In this document: piece after piece, positions 48,513 to 56,815 of the stretch
How positions within the stretch are numbered: the first letter of the stretch is position 1
Layout of the letters: every line of letters begins with the position of its first letter
The notes under the pieces: generated by a model
What the model was told of the DNA's origin: nothing
Databases searched by the model: none
What the model saw: the letters and a program-made list of their open reading frames with translations, nothing else
Origin: Candidatus Bipolaricaulota bacterium
GTDB taxonomy: Bacteria; Bipolaricaulota; Bipolaricaulia; Bipolaricaulales; Bipolaricaulaceae
Direction of reading: 5' to 3'
NCBI GenBank assembly: GCA_938084715.1
Contig: CALKES010000009.1
Location: 1-64,000 of the forward strand
Length of the DNA stretch: 64,000 nt
Program-made: the position numbers and the translations under genes

Positions 48513-49961
48513 GTGGCCGTTCAAAACCGAATCCGAAAAGTCCGGAAGCGGGACCGGTCCCTCGTCCCGTTCGACCAGGGCCGGATCGTCCACGCCATCC
48601 TCCGCGCCGCCCGCTCGGTGGGGGGATTTGCCCCGGACCACCTCCCCGGGGTGAACGACCGGATCTTCTCCTGCGGGGACGACGCGCACATCGCGGAGTT
48701 CCTCTCCGACGTCGTCGTGGCGACCCTCAACCGCGACCCCCGGCACTGGATCGCCAACTTCCCCCCCGAAATCGAGGAGATCCAGGACACGGTGATCCAC
48801 GTTCTGCGGAGCTTTGGGTTCGTGACCGTGGCCGACGCCTACGAGTGCTGGCGGTGGGGGCGGCACTGGGTCCGGGCGGGGGGCATCACCCCGGAGGAGT
48901 TCGTGGGGAACGGCTACCCGACCCCGTTTCACGAGGAGACGCTGGCCTGGAACCGGTCCCACGGCTGCGACACGGTGGAGGGTCTGAACGCCATCGTCCG
49001 CTCCGGGGAGCTCCCCGAGCTCGTGGCCGCGGCCACGGAGCGCTACGAGCGGTCGGTGGACGAGGCGGCGCGGAAGGTCCTGGCCCGGGCGGAGGCAGGC
49101 CTGCGGATGATCTGGGTCACCGGCCCCTCCTCCTCGGGGAAGACGACGACCACCGTGAAGCTCCTTGGGCGCCTGGAGCAGGAGGGAATGGAGTTCCTCA
49201 TGCTCAACCTCGACGACTACTTCTGGCCCCTCGTCGAACACCCCACGGACTGGCTCAACGACCGGAACTTCGAGACCCCGGAGGCCCTGGACATCCAGGG
49301 AATCAACCGCCACCTCCGGGCCCTTCTGGAGGGTCAAACGATTGCCAAGCCCATCTACAGCTTCAAGGAGGGCCGCCACGTGGGGACGAAGCCCATCCGA
49401 CTCCGGAAGGGCCAGTACCTCCTCCTCGACTGCCTCCACGGCCTCTACCCCCCCCTCACCGCGGGGATCGACCGGGGGGCGATGTTCTACCTCTACATCG
49501 AGGCGGCGAACATGCTCTACGAGGGGGACGGGACGAGCGAGCGGCTGACCCAGTTCACCGACGTCCGGCTCCTGCGGCGGATGCTCCGGGACACCAAGCA
49601 CCGGAACCACCCCCCGCTCCAGACCCTCCTCCACTGGCACTACGTCCGGGCGGGGGAGCTCTTCTCCATCATCCCCCTCATGGGTCGGGCCGACCACGTC
49701 GTGAACGGGGGGATGCCGTTCGACCTCCCCCTCCTCAAGCCGTTCTTCGTCCCCGACGGGATCTGGCCCAAGCCCGACGAGGTCGCTCCCTACGACACGT
49801 TCCTCGACGCCCGGATCCGCTACCGGAGGATCTCCGGGCTCCTTGGGGAGATCGCCGGGCTCACCCTGTGGGAAGCCGAGGACCACGCCCTCATCCCCGG
49901 CGACCACCTCGTCCGGGAGTTCATCGGGGGAAGCACGCTCAAGATCCCCCACAACGAGTAA
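48513..49961 (+). CDS. ATP-cone domain fused to uridine kinase/PRK-type P-loop kinase
   Basis: 482 residues. Residues ~5-95 form an ATP-cone ('IRKVRKRDRSLVPFDQGRIVHAIL'), the nucleotide-sensing module of ribonucleotide reductases. A helical linker follows, then a phosphoribulokinase/uridine kinase domain from about 200: Walker A VTGPSSSGKTTTT, 'MLNLDDYFWPLVEHP', 'EALDIQGINRHLRALLEG' and 'YLLLDCLHGLYPPL'. A nucleoside or sugar kinase with allosteric nucleotide control is likely; the substrate is open. GTG start with TATAAT six bases upstream. Single-gene unit ending in a strong hairpin. Confidence 0.88.
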   Translation: MAVQNRIRKVRKRDRSLVPFDQGRIVHAILRAARSVGGFAPDHLPGVNDRIFSCGDDAHIAEFLSDVVVATLNRDPRHWIANFPPEIEEIQDTVIHVLRSFGFVTVADAYECWRWGRHWVRAGGITPEEFVGNGYPTPFHEETLAWNRSHGCDTVEGLNAIVRSGELPELVAAATERYERSVDEAARKVLARAEAGLRMIWVTGPSSSGKTTTTVKLLGRLEQEGMEFLMLNLDDYFWPLVEHPTDWLNDRNFETPEALDIQGINRHLRALLEGQTIAKPIYSFKEGRHVGTKPIRLRKGQYLLLDCLHGLYPPLTAGIDRGAMFYLYIEAANMLYEGDGTSERLTQFTDVRLLRRMLRDTKHRNHPPLQTLLHWHYVRAGELFSIIPLMGRADHVVNGGMPFDLPLLKPFFVPDGIWPKPDEVAPYDTFLDARIRYRRISGLLGEIAGLTLWEAEDHALIPGDHLVREFIGGSTLKIPHNE

Positions 49962-49962
49962 G

Positions 49963-49992
49963 GCGCCTCCCCCGCGGGGGCGGGGGAGGCGC
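49963..49992. terminator. perfect 13-bp hairpin between convergent genes
   Basis: GCGCCTCCCCCGC and its exact complement flank a GGGG loop. It lies between the convergent kinase and PKD lipoprotein genes and could serve both directions. No U tract follows on either strand, so termination would be non-canonical. Confidence 0.55.
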
Positions 49993-50021
49993 GGAGGGGG
50001 GTGAGGGCGGAAGCGGGCTCT

Positions 50022-50660
50022 CTACCTGCGTCTCCCGCAGCCTCCCGAGCTACAGTCGTCCACCTTCACCAGCCGCGTGGCCCGCGCCTCGGCCCCGGCG
50101 CTATCGGTCACCGTGAGGATCACAAGGAACTCCCCCGGCCGGGCGTAGGAGTGGTTCACGATCCTCCCCTCGGCGGTCGCCCCGTCCCCGAAGTCCCAGA
50201 CATAGCGGGCGATGTCCCCGTCGGGGTCCGAGGAGGTTGAGGCGTCAAACGTCACCGACTCCCCCTCGAAGGGGTCCGTCGGGCTGAAGTTGAACGCGGC
50301 GGTGGGGGGGTTGTTGAGGGCGCGGATGAACGTCGTGGCCCGCCCGGTCCCCGAGGGGCCGACGACGACGAGGGTCACGAGGTACTCCCCGGCCCGGGCG
50401 TAGGTGTGTTCCACCTCCCGACCGGAGACAACCTCGCTTCCGTCCCCGAAGTCCCAGAGGTGGTCGGAGAGGGGGCCGGCGGGGTCCGTAGACGCGGAGG
50501 CGTCGAAGCGGACGGCGAGGGGGGCCTTCCCCTCCACGGGGTTGGCGACCACCGTCGCCCGGACCTTGGGTTCGGCCACCGGTTCCGGCGTGCAGCCGGC
50601 GAGAAGGAGGCCTGCACCGATCAGAACAGAGGCCAAGCCGATGTAGCGCCTCATCTTCAT
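50022..50660 (-). CDS. lipoprotein with two PKD domains
   Basis: 212 residues with a lipoprotein signal peptide ending LLLAGC. Two PKD domains follow (about 25-115 and 115-200), each with the signature 'DHLWDFGDGS' or 'RYVWDFGDGA'. The tail CSSGGCGRRR is Cys/Gly rich. PKD domains are surface or periplasmic interaction modules. ATG 50660 overlaps the stop of the upstream PKD gene (TGATG). Last gene of a three-gene envelope operon. Confidence 0.85.
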   Translation of the reverse strand: MKMRRYIGLASVLIGAGLLLAGCTPEPVAEPKVRATVVANPVEGKAPLAVRFDASASTDPAGPLSDHLWDFGDGSEVVSGREVEHTYARAGEYLVTLVVVGPSGTGRATTFIRALNNPPTAAFNFSPTDPFEGESVTFDASTSSDPDGDIARYVWDFGDGATAEGRIVNHSYARPGEFLVILTVTDSAGAEARATRLVKVDDCSSGGCGRRR

Positions 50661-51274
50661 CACCCCCCGCACCCCGGCCCGCCCTGGACCTCGATCACCA
50701 CGGTCACCTGGGCCGTGGCCCCGGCCTCGTCGGTCACGGTGAGGGTCACGGGGTAGGCACCCCCGTACCAGTACACGTACTCCACCTTCTCCCCCTTGGC
50801 CCAGGAGCCGTTCCCGAACGACCAGGAGTACTCGACGATCGCCCCGTTGGGGGAGGCCGAGGCCGAGGCGTCAAACCAGATCGTCTCTCCAGTCCCCGGG
50901 CGCCACGGGGCGTAGGTGAAGCTCGCCGTGGGTGATGGGAACTGGACCTCGACCTGGCTCACCCGGCGGCTGGAGAGGCCCTGGTCGTCGTAGACCTCGA
51001 GGGTGACCCGGTACGCCCCTCCACGGCGGTAGGTGTGGGAGACGATGGGCCCCAGGCCCCTTGTCCCGTCCCCGAAGTCCCAGAGGTACTCCACGATCTT
51101 CCCCCGCTCCGCGAACGAGAGTGACCCGTCGCACACCACCGTGAGAGGAGCCACCCCAGAGCTCGGCCGGATCGCGAACAAGGCCTCCGGGGGGACGGCC
51201 TCGAACTTGGGCGTGCACCCGCCCACGAGAAAGGCCACGGTTGCCCCGGCCAACACAAGGAACTTCTTCTTCAT
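50660..51274 (-). CDS. lipoprotein with two PKD domains, paralogue
   Basis: 204 residues: lipobox VGGC at about 17-20, then two PKD domains ('EYLWDFGDGTRG' and 'EYSWSFGNGSWAKG'). C-terminal Gly/Cys tail GGPGCGG, like its downstream paralogue. ATG 51274 with GGAGGGG upstream; overlaps the barrel gene end by four bases. Confidence 0.85.
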   Translation of the reverse strand: MKKKFLVLAGATVAFLVGGCTPKFEAVPPEALFAIRPSSGVAPLTVVCDGSLSFAERGKIVEYLWDFGDGTRGLGPIVSHTYRRGGAYRVTLEVYDDQGLSSRRVSQVEVQFPSPTASFTYAPWRPGTGETIWFDASASASPNGAIVEYSWSFGNGSWAKGEKVEYVYWYGGAYPVTLTVTDEAGATAQVTVVIEVQGGPGCGG

Positions 51275-52032
51275 CGCACATCCCCTCCGAGATCAAAGTC
51301 CACCCGCAGGGCTACCCCCAGCCAGACCCCCGAGAACGACACGGGATCCCCTAGCCCGTCGGCGTTGAGGTCGAGGACCGCCCCCCCAGCCCGGGGGATC
51401 CCCAGGGGAGCGAACCGGAACCCGACCTCAACCCCCGCCCGGAACCCTCCACCCAAGGGCAGCGACGCCCCCACCGCCAGGGAGCCCACGAACCCGCTCG
51501 TTGTGTATGTCCGTTCCTCGTTCTTGGGGAGGAAGGGGAGGGACCAGTCCGTGGGCAGGGTCCGGGGGAAGAGGCACCGGTACCCAACCCGGACCTGTCC
51601 CCACCCCGCGGACAGGGTCACAGTCAGGAGTTCCGCCACGGTGAGCCCGAGGTCGAGCCCGAGGGCGACGAAACCCACATCGAGGGCGATCTCCACGGGG
51701 TGGGAGGTCCCACCTTGGGACCACGCCCCCTGGACCCGGGTCCCGGCCCCGGCCACCCCGACCGAGGCCCCCAGCCGGAGGGCTCCCCCCAGGTCCTCCC
51801 CCAGCCGCAGCCCCACCCCCTGGCGGAGCTCGGGAAGTGCGGGGACAGGATCCCCGGTCACCCGCTCGTTCACGAAGGCCACGGTCCCGTTCGCGAGGCG
51901 GACGAAGGTGTTCAGGCTGCGGAGGTCCAGGGGGATCCACTGGGCCGAGGAACCGACGCCCAGGGTGAGCGCCCAGGCGCCCGCGCTCCACGCGGCCAGA
52001 ACCGGAACCACGGCCAGGCGGGTTCTCCTCAC
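51271..52032 (-). CDS. predicted outer-membrane beta-barrel protein
   Basis: 253 residues. Signal sequence (VRRTRLAVVPVLAAWSAGAWA) then alternating hydrophobic strands with Gly/Asn/Asp turns ('LTLGVGSSAQW', 'ALRLGASVGVAG', 'EIALDVGFVALGLDLGLTV', 'GSLAVGASLPLGGGFRAGVEVGFRF') and an aromatic-poor last strand ending in 'GVALRVDFDLG'. Looks like an 8-12-stranded barrel. GTG 52032 has TAGCCT seven bases upstream (leaderless). Heads an operon with two PKD lipoproteins, which may sit on its exposed side. Confidence 0.7.
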   Translation of the reverse strand: MRRTRLAVVPVLAAWSAGAWALTLGVGSSAQWIPLDLRSLNTFVRLANGTVAFVNERVTGDPVPALPELRQGVGLRLGEDLGGALRLGASVGVAGAGTRVQGAWSQGGTSHPVEIALDVGFVALGLDLGLTVAELLTVTLSAGWGQVRVGYRCLFPRTLPTDWSLPFLPKNEERTYTTSGFVGSLAVGASLPLGGGFRAGVEVGFRFAPLGIPRAGGAVLDLNADGLGDPVSFSGVWLGVALRVDFDLGGDVR

Positions 52033-52039
52033 GTGACGA

Positions 52040-52045
52040 AGGCTA
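52040..52045 (-). promoter_or_regulatory. -10 box TAGCCT before barrel operon
   Basis: Ends seven bases before GTG 52032; no ribosome site intervenes. Confidence 0.35.
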
Positions 52046-52099
52046 CGCTCCCCCGGGAGAAGGCCCCGGGACAGGGCCTCCCCCGCGGAGGGGGGTTCG

Positions 52100-53146
52100 T
52101 CACGCGCCCGCGGCCCGAAGTTCCTCCCCCACGAGGTCAACCGTCCGCTCGACGTCGGGGCGGGAGATCCCGAGGTGGGTCACCATCCGGATCTCCCTCG
52201 GGGAGGTCCCGGCCCCGGCCGGGGAGGCGAGGACCCCCCGGGCTCGCAACCGTTCGCAGAGCTCCGCGGCGTCCGGCCCCCGCTCGATCCGGAAAAGCAC
52301 GATGTTCGTCTCCGGGGGGACGACGGACAGCCCCGGGACCTGGGCCAGGCCCTCGGCGAGAAGTCGGGCGTGGAGGTGGTCCTCGGCGAGGCGGTCCACG
52401 TGGTGTTCGAGGGCGTAGAGGCCCGCGGCGGCAAGGATCCCCGCCTGGCGCATCCCGCCCCCGAGGGCCTTCCGCACCCGCCGCCCCTCGGCGATGAACG
52501 CCCGGGAACCGCAGAGGACGGACCCCACCGGGCAGCCGAGGCCCTTGGAGAGGCAGAACATAACCGAGTCGAACCCCGCGGCGAGCTCCCCCGCCGGGAC
52601 GCCAAGGGCCACCGCGGCGTTGAAGATCCGGGCGCCATCGAGGTGGACGGGGATTCCCCGGGCGTGGGCCAGGGCGAGGACCTCCCGCGCCCCGTCCAGG
52701 GGCCAGATCCGGCCCCCGGCCGCGTTGTGGGTGTTCTCCAGGCATACGAGGCCCGTGGGGGAGAGGTAGTAGAGGTCGGGTCGGATCGCCAAGGCGACCT
52801 GGGGCGCGGTGAACACGCCTCGGTCCCCGACGAGGACCCGGGGCTGGACCCCGGAGAAGCGGGCCATCGTCCCGAGCTCCACGTTGTAGATGTGGGACGA
52901 GGCCTCGACGATCACCTCCTGACCCGGGTAGGTGTGGCAGGCGATGGCGACCTGGTTCCCCATCGTCCCCGAGGGGACGAAGAGGGCGGCCTCCGTCCCG
53001 AGGAGCTCCGCCGCCCGCTCCTCCAGGCGGCGGACCGTGGGGTCCTCGCCGTAGACGTCGTCCCCCACCTCGGCCGCGGCCATCGCCGCCCGCATCGCCG
53101 GGGTGGGGAGGGTCACCGTGTCTGAACGGAGATCGATCAAGGCCAT
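52100..53146 (-). CDS. ltaE: low-specificity L-threonine aldolase
   Basis: 348 residues, PLP fold type I. Splits L-threonine or allo-threonine into glycine and acetaldehyde. '[39 protein letters not shown]' pattern, '[12 protein letters not shown]', '[10 protein letters not shown]', '[12 protein letters not shown]' and the PLP-Lys in '[12 protein letters not shown]' are diagnostic. ATG 53146 has GGGGAGGAGGG upstream; it overlaps the pcm end. With the glycine cleavage genes in this window it could feed glycine-derived C1 units. Confidence 0.94.
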   Translation of the reverse strand: MALIDLRSDTVTLPTPAMRAAMAAAEVGDDVYGEDPTVRRLEERAAELLGTEAALFVPSGTMGNQVAIACHTYPGQEVIVEASSHIYNVELGTMARFSGVQPRVLVGDRGVFTAPQVALAIRPDLYYLSPTGLVCLENTHNAAGGRIWPLDGAREVLALAHARGIPVHLDGARIFNAAVALGVPAGELAAGFDSVMFCLSKGLGCPVGSVLCGSRAFIAEGRRVRKALGGGMRQAGILAAAGLYALEHHVDRLAEDHLHARLLAEGLAQVPGLSVVPPETNIVLFRIERGPDAAELCERLRARGVLASPAGAGTSPREIRMVTHLGISRPDVERTVDLVGEELRAAGA

Positions 53147-53790
53147 CCCTCCTCCCCGATGAGGGGGACGAACGTACACGGGCAGAGGACTTCGTGCAAA
53201 AACCGGTCCCCCTCCCGGCGGACGAGGGTCAGGTCCTGGTTCCACCGGCCGCCGACGGGGATCACGAGCCGCCCCCCGGGGGCGAGCTGGGAGAGGAGCG
53301 CCTCCGGGACCCTCGGGGCCCCGGCGGTGACGAGGATGGCGTGAAACGGGGCCTCCTCCGGCCAACCCAAGGTCCCATCGCCAACCCGAAACCGGACGTT
53401 CCGGTACCCGAGGGCCTCCAGCCGCTCCTGGGCCTCCCTCGAGAGCTCGGGAAGCCGCTCGATCGTGTACACCTCCCCGGCGAGCTCGGCCAGGACCGCC
53501 GTCTGGTACCCCGAGCCGGTGCCGACCTCGAGGACCCGATCGTCCGGCCGCAGGGCAAGGGCCTCGGTGGACAAGGCCACGATGTAGGTCTGGGAGATCG
53601 TCTGCCCGCTTCCGATCGGGAGCGGGCGGTCCTCGTAGGCGTAGGGGACGAGGTGGGGGGGGACGAAGCGGTGGCGGGGAACCCGGGCTAGGGCCGCAAG
53701 CACCCGCTTGTCTCGGATCCCCTGAGCTTCAAGCTCCTCGACGAGGAGGGCCCGAGCCCTGGCGAGGTCAGCTTCCGAGGGCCTCTCCAT
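53137..53790 (-). CDS. pcm: protein-L-isoaspartate O-methyltransferase
   Basis: 217 residues. Repairs isoaspartyl residues with SAM. '[36 protein letters not shown]' region, SAM motif [19 protein letters not shown] and '[29 protein letters not shown]' are diagnostic. ATG 53790 with GGGGGGAGG upstream; the longer open frame is not family-like. Overlaps the DUF2007 gene end and the ltaE start. Confidence 0.94.
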   Translation of the reverse strand: MERPSEADLARARALLVEELEAQGIRDKRVLAALARVPRHRFVPPHLVPYAYEDRPLPIGSGQTISQTYIVALSTEALALRPDDRVLEVGTGSGYQTAVLAELAGEVYTIERLPELSREAQERLEALGYRNVRFRVGDGTLGWPEEAPFHAILVTAGAPRVPEALLSQLAPGGRLVIPVGGRWNQDLTLVRREGDRFLHEVLCPCTFVPLIGEEGWP

Positions 53791-54016
53791 CCTCCCCCCC
53801 GGCCTCGAACGCCGCGAGGGCCTCCCGCGCCCGGTCGAGGTCCCCCGCCAGGACGAGGACCTGGACCTCGGCCAGCCCGTCCACGGTGAACGGGTAGACG
53901 GAAGGCGGAACGTGGGTTCGAAATTGAACAGGGATCCCTTCCGCCCGGAGGAAGGCCGCCAGGAGCTGGGCCCGGGGCTCACCGACCACGGTCGTCAGCA
54001 CGGTCCACTCGCTCAT
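53768..54016 (-). CDS. DUF2007-like small protein
   Basis: 82 residues: 'WTVLTTVVGEPRAQLLAAFLRAEGIPVQF', then 'EVQVLVLAGDLDRAREALAAFEAG'. This ferredoxin-like pattern matches DUF2007 (putative signal-transducing, PII-like), of unknown function. Overlaps trmY by four bases and pcm by about 20. Confidence 0.75.
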   Translation of the reverse strand: MSEWTVLTTVVGEPRAQLLAAFLRAEGIPVQFRTHVPPSVYPFTVDGLAEVQVLVLAGDLDRAREALAAFEAGGEDGEALGS

Positions 54017-54600
54017 GGAACACCTCGCAGGTCGAGTTCGTTGTGGACGAGGGTGATGCACTGGTGTCCCTGGAGGACGACGGGGCCCACGGAGACCTTG
54101 GGATACGGGGCGAGAAGCCTCTCCTCCTCGGGGGTGAAGTCCCGGTGATCCGAGAGGACGAACGCCGGCTGGGCGGGGAGCGCGGCCCCCCGCAGGGGCA
54201 TCCCCCGCTCGTCGAGGACCACGGGCCCGACCCCCTCTTCCTGGAGCCGGGAGAGAAGGGCGGCCAGCCCTCCCCGGCGGACGGTGATCCCCGGGGTCGC
54301 CGGCCTCTCCTCGCCGGGAGGAAGTCCTCGACCGACCCGCAAGGCCTCCCGGAGGAGGGCAGCGGTGGACCGCTCGTCGGGGTTGAGGTGGCGAAGCCTC
54401 TCCCCCACGAGGCGGATCGTGAGGGCGTCCTGGATCACGAAGTGGACGACAACCCCCTTCCGGATCCCGTGGGAGAGGAGGAACGCGTCGACGGCCGCCC
54501 GGCAGAGGACGTCGACCCGTCCCGCTCCCCCGGGGAGGTCGGAGAGGGAGAACTCCCCGTCCAGGGGCACGGTGTGGGCGACCACCACGAACGTCCGCAC
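54013..54600 (-). CDS. trmY: TrmY-like tRNA pseudouridine-54 N1-methyltransferase
   Basis: 195 residues of the SPOUT family, archaeal DUF358/TrmY type: 'FVVVAHTVPLDGEFSLSDLPGGAGRVDVLCRAAVDAFLLSHGIR' layout, 'RLRHLNPDERSTAALLREAL' and a C-terminal knot with 'SVGPVVLQGHQCITLVHNELD'. In archaea TrmY methylates pseudouridine 54 of tRNA. Bacteria normally make ribothymidine there, so the gene suggests archaeal transfer or another RNA target. GTG 54600 with TAGCAT six bases upstream (leaderless). First gene of trmY-DUF2007-pcm-ltaE; divergent from trkA. Confidence 0.85.
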   Translation of the reverse strand: MRTFVVVAHTVPLDGEFSLSDLPGGAGRVDVLCRAAVDAFLLSHGIRKGVVVHFVIQDALTIRLVGERLRHLNPDERSTAALLREALRVGRGLPPGEERPATPGITVRRGGLAALLSRLQEEGVGPVVLDERGMPLRGAALPAQPAFVLSDHRDFTPEEERLLAPYPKVSVGPVVLQGHQCITLVHNELDLRGVP

Positions 54601-54606
54601 CCACCC

Positions 54607-54612
54607 ATGCTA
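54607..54612 (-). promoter_or_regulatory. -10 box TAGCAT before trmY
   Basis: Ends six bases before GTG 54600. Confidence 0.4.
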
Positions 54613-54667
54613 CCCAGGCTGTTTGGGCACGCCAAGGGCGCCGTTGGACCCCCTGGCGGGCGAGGGG

Positions 54668-54673
54668 TACCAT
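54668..54673 (+). promoter_or_regulatory. -10 box TACCAT before trkA
   Basis: Ends eight bases before ATG 54682; no ribosome site between. Confidence 0.4.
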
Positions 54674-54681
54674 ACGCCTCC

Positions 54682-55344
54682 ATGTACCTGATCGTCGTGG
54701 GGGCGGGTGGGATCGGGTCTGCGATCATCGACCTCGCCGTCCGCGACCGCCACAACGTGGCGGTGATCGAACGGGACCCCAAACGGGCGGAAGCGATCAT
54801 CCGCCGCTACGACGTGCTCGTGTTCAACGCCGACGCGGCCTCGGCCGACGTCCTCCGGGAGGCGGGGGCGGAGCGGGCCGACGCCCTCATCGCCACCACC
54901 CACGACGACGCCACGAACCTCATGGTCATCGCCGCCGCCGGAGACCTCGGGGTCCCCACCATCGTCTCCGTGGTCAACAACCCGGAACACACCGACCTCT
55001 TCCGCCGCCTGGGGGCCCACGTGATGGAGAACCCCGACGTCATCGTCGCCGGCTACCTCTACCACGCCGCCTGGCACCCCCACGTCCGGGACCTCGTCGC
55101 CCTCCCCGGAGGCGCCCAGGTCTTCCGGATCACGATCACCGAGCGCTCGCCCCTGGTCGGCCTCTCCCTCCGCGAGGCGGGAAAGCAAGGCCTCATCCCC
55201 GATGGCCTCCTCATCGCCGCCGTGGAGCGGGAGGGCAACCTCGTGATCCCCTCCGGGAGCACGGTCCTCCGGGCCGGGGACAACGTGACCGTGTTCACCA
55301 AGGGCCACGTCCCCCAGTCGACGATCGAAGGGCTCACCGGCTAG
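54682..55344 (+). CDS. trkA: Trk potassium uptake regulator TrkA/KtrA
   Basis: 220 residues. Cytosolic RCK ring protein gating TrkH. Rossmann start 'MYLIVVGAGGIGSAIIDLAV', acidic end of strand 2 ('VIERDPKRAE'), 'FNADAASADVLREAGAERADALIATT', then an RCK-C domain ('VFRITITERSPLVGLSLREAG', 'RAGDNVTVF'). Followed at once by trkH. Probably leaderless. Confidence 0.92.
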   Translation: MYLIVVGAGGIGSAIIDLAVRDRHNVAVIERDPKRAEAIIRRYDVLVFNADAASADVLREAGAERADALIATTHDDATNLMVIAAAGDLGVPTIVSVVNNPEHTDLFRRLGAHVMENPDVIVAGYLYHAAWHPHVRDLVALPGGAQVFRITITERSPLVGLSLREAGKQGLIPDGLLIAAVEREGNLVIPSGSTVLRAGDNVTVFTKGHVPQSTIEGLTG

Positions 55345-55348
55345 ACCC

Positions 55349-56812
55349 ATGGGAACCAAGGACCTCCGCATCGTCCTCCGGGACGTGGGGCTTCTGGTGC
55401 CGGTGGTGGGGGCCATGGCCCTCCTCTCAATGCCGGTGGCCGCCGCGTTCGGGGAGTGGGGGCTTCTGCCGCCGCTGGCCTGGACCGCCCTCGCCTCCCT
55501 GGGCCTTGGGGCACTCCTCTACCTCCCGCTCCGCGGGGCGGGGGAGGCCCGGCTGAAGCACGGACTGATCACCGCTGCCCTGGGCTGGCTCCTTGTCGCC
55601 GCCCTCGGCTCCTTGCCCCTCCTCCTCGCCTCCCGGGCCGCCCCAGGCCTCCCCTACGGGGACCCGGCCAGCGCCTTCTTCGAGAGCGTCTCGGGGTTCA
55701 CGGGGACGGGGCTCACGGTGGCCCTCCGCCCCGACCTCCTCCCCCGGACCCTCCAGTGGTGGCGGTCGTTCACGGAGTGGATCGGGGGAATGGGCGTCAT
55801 CGTCCTCATGCTGACCCTCCTGGCCGGCCCGGGAATGGCCGCCGCCAACCTCTACTTCGCCGAGGCGCGGGGGGAGAAGATCCACCCCTCGGTCCTGTCC
55901 ACGGCCCGCACGATGTGGTGGATCTACCTCCTCTACACGTTCCTGGCCGTGGCCGCCCTGTGGGGGGTGGGGATGCCCCTGTGGGATGCCCTGAACCACG
56001 GGATGACCGGCGTGGCCACGGGGGGGTTCTCCCTCTGGCCAGAATCGGTCGGCCACTACAACTCTCTTTCCATCGAGCTCGTGGCGATCCTCGTCATGGT
56101 CGCCGGGGCGGTGAGCTTCGCCGTCCACTACCAGGCCCTCCAGCGGGGGCCCCGGATCCTGGCCCGCGATGTGCAGACCAGAACCCTGTTCTTCCTCCTC
56201 CTCGGCGGCACCGCCCTACTTGGGCTGGTCCTCCTCCGCCAGACCGTTCCGGGAGGGGCGTTCCGGATCGGGGCGTTTCAGTTCGCCTCTGCCCTCACCT
56301 GCACCGGGTTCCAAACCCTGCCCCTCGAGGCGCTCCCCGCCGGGGCGAAGCTCCTCCTCGTGGGGGCGATGGTCGTCGGAGGCGCGGCGGGGTCCACCGC
56401 GGGAGGGATCAAGCTCCTGCGCTTCGTCCTCCTCGCGCGGGGGGCGGGCTGGCAGCTTCGGCGGCTGGTCCGGTCCCCCGACGCAATGATCCCCCTCCGG
56501 CTCGGTGCGGAGAGCTGCCCGGAGGCGACGGCCTACCGCCGGATCGCCGAGGCCGCGATCGTGGCCACCCTGTGGGTCTTCTTCCTCGGCCTGGGAACCT
56601 ACGTCCTGGCCCTGCTCATCCCCGGGGTGGGCCTGGGGGACGCCCTGTTCGAGGTCGCCTCGGCCCAGGGGAACGTCGGGCTGTCGGTCGGGATCACCGG
56701 GTCGGGGATGCCCACCGGGGCGAAGCTGCTCCTTGCGTTCCACATGTGGGTGGGACGATTGGAGATCATCCCCGTCCTCATGCTGCTCCGGGCCGTCCTC
56801 GGGAGGGGGTAG
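55349..56812 (+). CDS. trkH: Trk/Ktr potassium transporter membrane subunit TrkH
   Basis: 487 residues with about ten membrane helices and four P-loop-like repeats; filters include 'ESVSGFTGTGLTV', 'TGVATGGFSLWPES', 'ALTCTGFQTL' and 'QGNVGLSVGIT'. 'GGAAGSTAGGIKLLRFVLL' is the conserved intramembrane/cytosolic segment. Works with TrkA encoded four bases upstream. Ends three bases before glmM. Confidence 0.93.
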   Translation: MGTKDLRIVLRDVGLLVPVVGAMALLSMPVAAAFGEWGLLPPLAWTALASLGLGALLYLPLRGAGEARLKHGLITAALGWLLVAALGSLPLLLASRAAPGLPYGDPASAFFESVSGFTGTGLTVALRPDLLPRTLQWWRSFTEWIGGMGVIVLMLTLLAGPGMAAANLYFAEARGEKIHPSVLSTARTMWWIYLLYTFLAVAALWGVGMPLWDALNHGMTGVATGGFSLWPESVGHYNSLSIELVAILVMVAGAVSFAVHYQALQRGPRILARDVQTRTLFFLLLGGTALLGLVLLRQTVPGGAFRIGAFQFASALTCTGFQTLPLEALPAGAKLLLVGAMVVGGAAGSTAGGIKLLRFVLLARGAGWQLRRLVRSPDAMIPLRLGAESCPEATAYRRIAEAAIVATLWVFFLGLGTYVLALLIPGVGLGDALFEVASAQGNVGLSVGITGSGMPTGAKLLLAFHMWVGRLEIIPVLMLLRAVLGRG

Positions 56813-56815
56813 ACC

